DNA of 64,000 nucleotides from JBQTKD01 sp963703165 (GTDB lineage Bacteria; Actinomycetota; Actinomycetes; Sporichthyales; Sporichthyaceae): assembly GCA_963703165.1 (NCBI GenBank), contig OY969798.1, positions 1,426,001 through 1,490,000 of the forward strand. Reading direction: 5' to 3'. The notes beneath the pieces were generated by a model, which saw only the letters and a list, made by a program, of their open reading frames with translations, had not been told where the DNA came from and ran no database searches. The translations under genes were made by a program, and so were the position numbers. Shown here one piece after another: positions 59,208 through 64,000 of this stretch (the stretch's first letter is position 1; every line of letters starts with the position of its first letter).

Positions 59208-59434
59208 CTGCGCAGGTTACTGAGGGGTCATCAACCGACTTATGAGGGGTTCACCACGCTCGAATGGTCCCTCCCCTGTGACTGTTGGGGCCACAGTGCA
59301 ACAACGTGACGGACGGGATCCGACTGTGCTGTTGTCCCCGGCGCGGCGCGTCGGCCGCACGCCCGCCGAGCCTCCAGAACTCCCCTAGGGTGACACGCGG
59401 GATTTTCTATGCCCTTCAGACAGGGAGAGTCGAA

Positions 59435-59593
59435 ATGGCCGAGAGCTACACCGGCAATGCGTATTGCGTTAAGTGCAAGGAGAAGCGCGACTTCACCGGA
59501 GAGATCAAGGTGAGCGACTCCGGCCGGCGCATGGCGCAGGGCATTTGCCCCGTCTGTGGCACCAAGCTGAACCGGATCCTCGGCAAGGCCTGA
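59435..59593 (+). CDS. Small zinc-ribbon protein (DUF5679)
   Basis: 52 residues, found only by short-ORF reading; ATG with GGGAGA upstream. Two Cys pairs (CVKCKEKRD and CPVCGTKLN) make a zinc ribbon of the DUF5679 type. Unknown role, common in actinobacteria. It precedes the ThiF-like gene, separated by a 46-bp hairpin at 59653. Confidence 0.9.
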   Translation: MAESYTGNAYCVKCKEKRDFTGEIKVSDSGRRMAQGICPVCGTKLNRILGKA

Positions 59594-59652
59594 CGGCCAC
59601 AGCCACCCTCCACCGGCGCCGACAATGACCGAATTGTCCGCGTTTGTGGAAC

Positions 59653-59698
59653 CACTGCGGATGACAGGCGATGAAATGAATTGCCTGTCCCCGCAGTG
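59653..59698. other. Large hairpin between the zinc-ribbon and ThiF-like genes
   Basis: An outer stem of 8 bp (CACTGCGG with its complement) and an inner stem of 7 bp (GACAGGC with its complement) enclose a 13-base loop. No T tract follows. It may be a terminator, an mRNA processing site or a regulatory element before the ThiF-like gene. Confidence 0.45.
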
Positions 59699-59747
59699 AA
59701 AGGCGCGTTTTCGTCCATCGCCGAATTCATGGCGGCAAGCTCCGCAC

Positions 59748-60845
59748 GTGGACTTCGACGGGGGCCGGCGGCCCGCACCAGAGTTGCGCCGCCCGATGCT
59801 CAAGCCGGGACTGCGCCGACTGCAGCGAGGCCCTCGGGCCGTGCAGTTCGGCGCGGATCCCGAGCGCGCGGTCCTGCTCACCGAGCTCGATGCGCACGTG
59901 CGGGACCAGATCGCCGAACTCGACGGCCGGTTCCCCTCCTCGATCTGCCCTGATCTGCTCGCCCACCTGGGCCGCCACGGACTGCTGGAGGACGCCGCCA
60001 CCCGCTGTCCGGGTTGGCGGGGCCTGCCGCACCCCGAGCGGGACCGACTCGGTCCGGACCTGGCCTCGCTGAGCCTGCTCGATCACGGCACGGGCGGCGG
60101 CAAGCGCGCGTTGTCGCGCCGGTTCGCCGGGCACGTCGAGATTCGCGGCGCCGGTCGGGTCGGCGCCAGCCTCGCCGCGCTGCTGGCGGCCGCCGGGGTC
60201 GGGGAGGTCCGGGTGCTCGATGAGGAACTCACCCGGGACGCGGACCTGGCGCCGGCCGGGCTACGGGCCGCTGACCTGGGCCGACCCCGCGGCGACGCCG
60301 CCACTCCGCCCACCCTTCCGTTGGCAGTGCTGAAGGCGGCGCGGGCCGCCCGGCGCCGGGGCGGCGGTCGAGGCGGACGGCGAATCCCCACCCCGCGCGG
60401 CCACCACCCGACTGTCGACCTGGTGGTGCTCACCACCGACGACGGCGTCCTCCCCTACGCCGAGGACGTCTGGGGCGCCGGGATCCCGCATCTGGTCGCG
60501 CAGGTCCAGGAGGCGGCCGGCACCGTCGGTCCGCTGGTGCTGCCGGGGTACACGTCCTGCCTGCGCTGCCACGACCTGATCCGCGCCGATCGCGACCCGC
60601 AATGGCCTGCGGTGGCCGCCCAGCTGGCCGCACCGGCCGGTCCGCGTGCCGTAGCGGCCTGCGACGTCGTCCTCGCCACGGTCGTGGCCGGTCACGCCGC
60701 GCTGCAGGTCCTGGCCTTCCTCGAGACCGGGACGGCCCCCACAGCCGACGGGAGCCTGCACGTCTCACTGCCCGACGGCACGCTGCGCCGACGCTCCTGG
60801 CACGCGCACCCCGCCTGTGGGTGCTCCTGGCCCCAGCCTGTGTGA
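59748..60845 (+). CDS. ThiF/E1-like protein
   Basis: 365 residues from a GTG. The Rossmann motif IRGAGRVGASLAALLAAAGV and VLDEELTRDADLAPAGLRAAD match ThiF/MoeB/E1 adenylating enzymes; two CxxC-type pairs (TSCLRCHDL and PACGCSW) would bind zinc. The first ~110 residues lack a known domain. It corresponds to the ThiF-like gene of this block in mycobacteria. The catalytic Arg/Lys of true E1 enzymes is not evident, so adenylation activity is not assured. The product may handle a Gly-Gly-ended partner that is not encoded nearby. Confidence 0.85.
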   Translation: MDFDGGRRPAPELRRPMLKPGLRRLQRGPRAVQFGADPERAVLLTELDAHVRDQIAELDGRFPSSICPDLLAHLGRHGLLEDAATRCPGWRGLPHPERDRLGPDLASLSLLDHGTGGGKRALSRRFAGHVEIRGAGRVGASLAALLAAAGVGEVRVLDEELTRDADLAPAGLRAADLGRPRGDAATPPTLPLAVLKAARAARRRGGGRGGRRIPTPRGHHPTVDLVVLTTDDGVLPYAEDVWGAGIPHLVAQVQEAAGTVGPLVLPGYTSCLRCHDLIRADRDPQWPAVAAQLAAPAGPRAVAACDVVLATVVAGHAALQVLAFLETGTAPTADGSLHVSLPDGTLRRRSWHAHPACGCSWPQPV

Positions 60846-60875
60846 ACTCACCGCGCGGACGCCTCGACGGCCGTC

Positions 60876-62366
60876 GTGGGCAACAATGGCGAGGTGAGCC
60901 CCGACTCGTACGGCGACATCCCTCTGCGCGCCGTCACCCGAGGGGCGAAGTTGGCCGCGCTGCCCCTCGGGATGGCCGGGCGCGCGACCCTCGGCATCGG
61001 CAAGCGCATCGGTGGCAAGCCGGCCGAGATGGTGGCCGCAGAGATCCAGGCCCGCACCGCCGAGCAGGTGTTCAAGGTCCTCGGGGAGCTCAAGGGCGGG
61101 GCCATGAAGTTCGGCCAGGCGCTCTCGGTTGCCGAGGCCGCGATGCCCGAGGCCCTCGTGGCGCCCTACCGGGCCACGCTCACCAAGTTGCAGGAGGCGG
61201 CCCCACCCCTCCCCCCGCGCGTGGTCCGTGAGGTCATGGCCGCGGGGCTCGGCCCCAAGTGGCGCGATCAGTTCCAGGAGTTCGACACCAAGGCCATCGC
61301 CGCCGCGAGCGTCGGCCAGGTACACAAGGCGACGTGGTCCGACGGCACCGTCGTGGCAGTCAAGATCCAGTACCCGGGCGCCGGACCCGCGCTGCTCGGC
61401 GATCTGAACCAGATCTCGCGGCTTGCCCGGATGTTCGGCTCGCTGGTCCCCGGCCTGGACATCAAGCCGCTGATGGAGGAACTGAAGAAGCGGGTCGCCG
61501 AGGAACTCGACTACGAGCTCGAGGCGAACTCCCAACGGCAGTTCGCCGAGGCGTTCGACGGTGACCCCGACTTCTGCGTGCCCAAGGTGATCCATCAGGG
61601 CGGCAACGTCATCGTCACCGAGTGGATCGACGGGACCCCCCTCTCCCAGATCATCAAGGACGGCGACCAGGCGACCCGCGACCGTGCGGGCGTGCTCTAC
61701 CACCGCTTCCACCTCGCGGCACCCTCGCGCGCACGGTTGCTGCACGCGGACCCGCACCCGGGCAACTTCCGCCTGCTGCCCGACGGCCGTCTCGGCGTGC
61801 TCGACTTCGGCGCGGTCAACCGCCTACCCGACGGACTACCGCGGAACATTCGGACCTTCCTGGCCGCGGCGCTGGCCGGCGACGGGCAGGGCGTGGTCGA
61901 CGGTCTGCGCTCGGAAGGCTTCATCAAGGCGTCGATCACCATCGACCCGGACAAGCTGCTCAGCTATCTGCTGCCCTTCCTCGAGCCGGTGACCGAATCG
62001 GAGTTCCGCTTCTCCCGGCCGTGGATGCGTTCGCAGGCGGCCCGCATCTCCGATCCCCGCTCGGCGCACTACTACACGGGACTTCAGCTCAACCTCCCGC
62101 CGCGGTACCTGCTCATCCACCGCGTGTGGCTGGGCTCGATCGGCGTGCTCTGCCAATTGGGCGCGACCGGACCGTGGCGCGACGAACTCGCCGAGTGGCT
62201 CCCCGGCGACGAGACCATTCCCGATCCCGCCCGCATCGCGATCGTCCTCGAGGAGTTGCCTGAACCGGTACCGCCGGTCGAGGAGGTCGTCGCGGTCGAG
62301 GTGAAGCCCGCGGCTAAGAAAGCTGCGCCGCGCAAGAAGGCCGCACCGAAGCCTCCCGTCGAATAG
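60876..62366 (+). CDS. ABC1/UbiB family kinase-like protein
   Basis: 496 residues from a GTG; a GTG at 60894 is the alternative. Corresponds to M. tuberculosis Rv3197. UbiB motifs in order: KxGQ (GGAMKFGQALSVAEA), VVAVKIQYPG, LLHADPHPGNF and VLDFGAV. The last ~20 residues are Ala/Lys/Pro-rich (KPAAKKAAPRKKAAP), histone-tail-like and unusual for the family. It starts 31 bp after the ThiF-like gene and is followed by a strong terminator. Confidence 0.93.
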   Translation: MGNNGEVSPDSYGDIPLRAVTRGAKLAALPLGMAGRATLGIGKRIGGKPAEMVAAEIQARTAEQVFKVLGELKGGAMKFGQALSVAEAAMPEALVAPYRATLTKLQEAAPPLPPRVVREVMAAGLGPKWRDQFQEFDTKAIAAASVGQVHKATWSDGTVVAVKIQYPGAGPALLGDLNQISRLARMFGSLVPGLDIKPLMEELKKRVAEELDYELEANSQRQFAEAFDGDPDFCVPKVIHQGGNVIVTEWIDGTPLSQIIKDGDQATRDRAGVLYHRFHLAAPSRARLLHADPHPGNFRLLPDGRLGVLDFGAVNRLPDGLPRNIRTFLAAALAGDGQGVVDGLRSEGFIKASITIDPDKLLSYLLPFLEPVTESEFRFSRPWMRSQAARISDPRSAHYYTGLQLNLPPRYLLIHRVWLGSIGVLCQLGATGPWRDELAEWLPGDETIPDPARIAIVLEELPEPVPPVEEVVAVEVKPAAKKAAPRKKAAPKPPVE

Positions 62367-62382
62367 TCGTCGGACGACGAAG

Positions 62383-62408
62383 GGCCCTCCCGATGATGCG
62401 GGAGGGCC
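62383..62408. terminator. Bidirectional terminator between the ABC1 and whiB7-side genes
   Basis: A perfect 10-bp stem (GGCCCTCCCG with its complement), 6-base loop, followed on the plus strand by TTCGTTTCG. It ends the ABC1 transcript and, read on the minus strand, closes the small gene at 62425. Confidence 0.85.
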
Positions 62409-62424
62409 GTTCGTTTCGTGTCTC

Positions 62425-62601
62425 TCAGTGGGCCACTCGGGCCCAAGCCTTCGCGGCGCGATGCTGAGCGCGGGCGGCCCGTTCGGTCATCCGCTCGGCT
62501 CGCCTGGCGCGCCTCGCGGCGGCGACCAGACGGCCATTTTCAGCTTCGCGCAGCCGGGTCCGGACGCCTTCGCGCGCCAGATCCTCCACTGCGGGGTTCA
62601 T
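62425..62601 (-). CDS. Small basic protein downstream of whiB7 (58 aa)
   Basis: 58 residues, found by short-ORF reading; the ATG has AAGGAG six bases upstream. It starts MNPAVEDLAREGVRTRLREA and continues as one Ala/Arg-rich helix (RRARRAERMTERAARAQHRA) to WARVAH. No family recognised. It follows whiB7 on the same strand by 58 bp and ends before a strong terminator, so it is probably co-transcribed with whiB7. The composition suggests a helical, nucleic-acid- or ribosome-associated peptide (inference). Confidence 0.6.
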   Translation of the reverse strand: MNPAVEDLAREGVRTRLREAENGRLVAAARRARRAERMTERAARAQHRAAKAWARVAH

Positions 62602-62659
62602 TTCATGCTCCTTGGCGAATCGATCATGGATGAATCTGATTCATCGTCAGGTGCCTTGC

Positions 62660-62944
62660 CTACGCGGCGATGGAGTCCTTACGAGGACGACCCCGCGGCC
62701 GCTTGCGCGGCGCGACGACACCCTGCACGAACAGCTCGCCACCCCAGACACCCCACGGCTCGGAACGCGCGAGCGCACCGGCGAGACAGGCATCCACGAT
62801 CGGGCAGTTGCGGCACAACGATTTCGCGTACTCGACATCCTCCGGAGATTCGGCGAAGAACAGGTCGGACTCGAAAGCTCGACAAGGAAGCTTCGCTGCG
62901 ACGTCCTCGGTGATGGTGTCGACGACGATCTCTGCGGTCTGCAT
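62660..62944 (-). CDS. whiB7: WhiB7-type iron-sulfur transcription activator
   Basis: 94 residues; the ATG follows GGGGGTG. Four Cys bind the cluster: one in KLPCRAFESD, then the CxxC and C of SLCRNCPIVDACL (C-x2-C-x5-C). The turn EPWGVWGGE is followed by an AT-hook RGRPRK at the C-terminus, the hallmark of WhiB7, the activator of intrinsic antibiotic resistance. Location between the ABC1 and uvrD2 genes matches M. tuberculosis whiB7. Upstream lie an ORF and an intrinsic terminator, as in known whiB7 leaders. Confidence 0.93.
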   Translation of the reverse strand: MQTAEIVVDTITEDVAAKLPCRAFESDLFFAESPEDVEYAKSLCRNCPIVDACLAGALARSEPWGVWGGELFVQGVVAPRKRPRGRPRKDSIAA

Positions 62945-62999
62945 CTGGATGTCACCCCCTGTTTGGGTTCAGTGCTGGTCAGTGGTCCCTGCTGTGTGC

Positions 63000-63045
63000 G
63001 GCAAAGAGAAAGGCCGCGGATCCCGGGTCTCGGGTTCCGCGGCCT
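63000..63045 (-). terminator. Intrinsic terminator/attenuator in the whiB7 leader
   Basis: On the minus strand a stem of about 16 bp with one mismatch (AAGGCCGCGG against its complement at the base, CCCG/CGGG near the loop) and a 5-base loop is followed at once by TTTCTCTTTG. It lies 22 bp after the leader ORF stop and about 56 bp before whiB7. This matches the attenuator position known for whiB7 leaders. Confidence 0.85.
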
Positions 63046-63067
63046 TGAAGGTCGCCAGTCTGTGGAG

Positions 63068-63343
63068 CTAGACCGGTGGACTCCAGGTGCGGGTGCCCGA
63101 GTGGGCGTAGTTGCGCGGTGCGTGCTTGGGCGCGACAGCGGCGACGAACGTCGTCGGCAGATCAGCGGTCATCGGACGCATGCGGTTGCCGAGCAGCGTG
63201 CCGAGCTGACGCCAGGCAGACTCCTGCTGCGTGCTGAACGAGACCTTGGGCGCGATGGAGCGGACGCCGATCTGCTGCGCGCAGACGGAGGCGACCACGC
63301 CGACGGAAGCGCTCAGGTCGTTCTTCAACTGGTTGCTCTTCAC
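63068..63343 (-). CDS. Leader ORF upstream of whiB7 (91 aa)
   Basis: 91 residues from a GTG with a very strong ribosome site (AGGAGGTGA). The protein begins MKSNQLKNDLSASVGVVASV and ends HSGTRTWSPPV; it has no recognised family, no signal peptide and a mixed composition. It is followed by the intrinsic terminator and then whiB7. It may be a translation-sensing leader ORF, where ribosome stalling by antibiotics changes termination; it is long for that role, so an independent small protein is the alternative. Confidence 0.7.
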   Translation of the reverse strand: MKSNQLKNDLSASVGVVASVCAQQIGVRSIAPKVSFSTQQESAWRQLGTLLGNRMRPMTADLPTTFVAAVAPKHAPRNYAHSGTRTWSPPV

Positions 63344-63403
63344 CGGGGATCACCTCCTGTGTGCACTCGGGCAGGCGCGCGTTCGCGTCTGCTGACTTCC
63401 GGA

Positions 63404-63443
63404 AGAGTACGCGGGCGTACCACGCACTCGCAAGCAATTATTT
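63404..63443 (-). promoter_or_regulatory. Promoter with WhiB7-type AT-rich element upstream of the whiB7 leader
   Basis: Minus strand: -35 TTGCGA (63428-63433), 18-bp spacer, -10 TACTCT (63404-63409). An AT-rich run (AAATAATT, 63436-63443) sits two bases upstream of the -35, as WhiB7-dependent promoters have. So whiB7 is probably autoregulated, and the transcript would begin near 63397. Confidence 0.65.
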
Positions 63444-63488
63444 CTTTCGATAAACCTGCAGGTCAGCGCAGGATCGCGCGTCCGACGG

Positions 63489-64000
63489 TCATTCGGTAGA
63501 AGGATCGCGCCCGGCGCAGATCGCCAGGACGTCCTGGCCGTAGCGGTCCAGCTTGGCCGCGCCGATGCCCGGAACCCGGACAAGTTCCCGCACCTCGCCC
63601 GGGACCGCCTCGGCGATCGCGAGCAGTGTGGCGTCGGTGAACACGCAGTACGCGGGCAGGGAGGCGGCGCGAGCCCGCTCGGCGCGCCAGGTCCGCAAGC
63701 GGTCCAGCAGCGCCTCGTCGACGTCCGAGGGGCAGTCCGGGCAGCGGCCCAGCTTGCGGGCCACCGCGTCGGTCAACGCCGAGCGGCAGACCCGACAGCG
63801 CGGTTGGGCTCGTTCCTTGGTCGCGCTCGTCCCCCGCGGGGACGGAGGTGTGGAGGTGGGGCGGGAGGGCCGGATGCCGTCCAGGAAGCGCGAGGGGGTG
63901 CGGGACCCGCGCGCGCCCGGGGACCGCGCCAACGCCCAGGACAGCTCGAGATGCTGCTGCGCCCGGGTGATGCCGACGTAGAGCAGACGCCGCTCCTCCT
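63489..64000 (-). CDS. uvrD2: UvrD2-type DNA helicase, C-terminal part (continues past window)
   Basis: 170 residues seen; the 5' end is beyond the right edge. Helicase motif VI (RRLLYVGITRAQQHLELSW) is followed by a linker, a four-Cys cluster (CRVCRSAL and GRCPDC) and an HRDC domain with VPGEVRELVRVPGIGAAKLD. This is the UvrD2 architecture of actinobacteria (superfamily 1 helicase in DNA repair), and its place beside whiB7 is the conserved one. Confidence 0.93.
   Translation of the reverse strand, partial: EERRLLYVGITRAQQHLELSWALARSPGARGSRTPSRFLDGIRPSRPTSTPPSPRGTSATKERAQPRCRVCRSALTDAVARKLGRCPDCPSDVDEALLDRLRTWRAERARAASLPAYCVFTDATLLAIAEAVPGEVRELVRVPGIGAAKLDRYGQDVLAICAGRDPSTE

Noticed and set aside
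1..64000. CRISPR arrays, rRNA genes and complete insertion sequences
   Set aside because: No regularly spaced direct repeats, no rRNA-like sequence and no transposase gene were found on reading both strands.

Overview
This 64 kb window is high-GC DNA with frequent GTG starts and many ATGA or GTGA stop/start overlaps. It comes from an actinobacterium (Actinomycetia). WhiB7, UvrD2, the DUF2342 protease, UPF0182, a PDZ/Lon-type protease, an F420-type LLM oxidoreductase and DUF222/HNH (13E12-type) genes all point there. The right end (about 49.3-64.0 kb) has the same core order as the Mycobacterium tuberculosis Rv3193c-Rv3198c region (UPF0182, PDZ protease, DUF2342, ThiF-like, ABC1, whiB7, uvrD2), so it is chromosomal backbone. 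I cannot name the genus.

Layout. 0-4.6 kb: end of a surface protein, a two-helix membrane protein, then LivG-, LivF- and LivK-type genes of a branched-chain-amino-acid-type (HAAT) importer. 4.6-10.9 kb: a tightly packed plus-strand catabolic run (class III CoA transferase, BKACE enzyme, DoxX, HbpS/GlcG-like, HMG-CoA-lyase-like, cupin, unknown, cupin, carboxymuconolactone-decarboxylase-like, SnoaL-like). It faces a PucR-type regulator and is followed by a thiolase-like gene and a TetR gene. 16.4-19.3 kb: a LivH permease and a LivM-LivG fusion with no LivF or binding protein of their own, so they complement the first cluster. 20.3-22.9 kb: a LysR regulator and a flavoprotein that resembles 2-oxopropyl-CoM reductase/carboxylase. 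23.0-26.9 kb: a small Arg-rich peptide, a regulator/DsbA-FrnE pair, and two exported ferritin-like proteins with a cupredoxin. 26.9-29.0 kb: a decayed stretch with broken genes, ending near an initiator tRNA. 29.7-33.1 kb: an MFS exporter, a lipoprotein, a methyltransferase and a coiled-coil protein with 21-bp tandem repeats. 33.1-42.3 kb: one gene encoding a whole Liv-type importer core (two permeases and two ATPases), its binding protein, a secreted surface protein, an ABC1 kinase and a TetR regulator. 42.6-49.3 kb: an SCP2-like protein, a lipoprotein hydrolase, a decayed DUF222/HNH gene, an LLM oxidoreductase and a tandem duplication of azlCD. 49.3-64.0 kb: the conserved housekeeping block ending in whiB7 and uvrD2.

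The main theme is uptake and CoA-linked breakdown of an unknown carboxylic compound: two Liv-type importer sets, the CoA transferase/BKACE/HMG-CoA-lyase-like run and the CoM-reductase-like flavoprotein. The most notable regulatory features are SOS (LexA) boxes in front of both DUF222/HNH genes and an attenuator-style leader (upstream ORF plus intrinsic terminator) in front of whiB7. A 46-bp palindromic repeat occurs twice, once inside the start of the four-domain transporter gene. Three genes are clearly broken: an ARB_07466-type secreted protein, a Liv-type binding protein and one DUF222/HNH gene.
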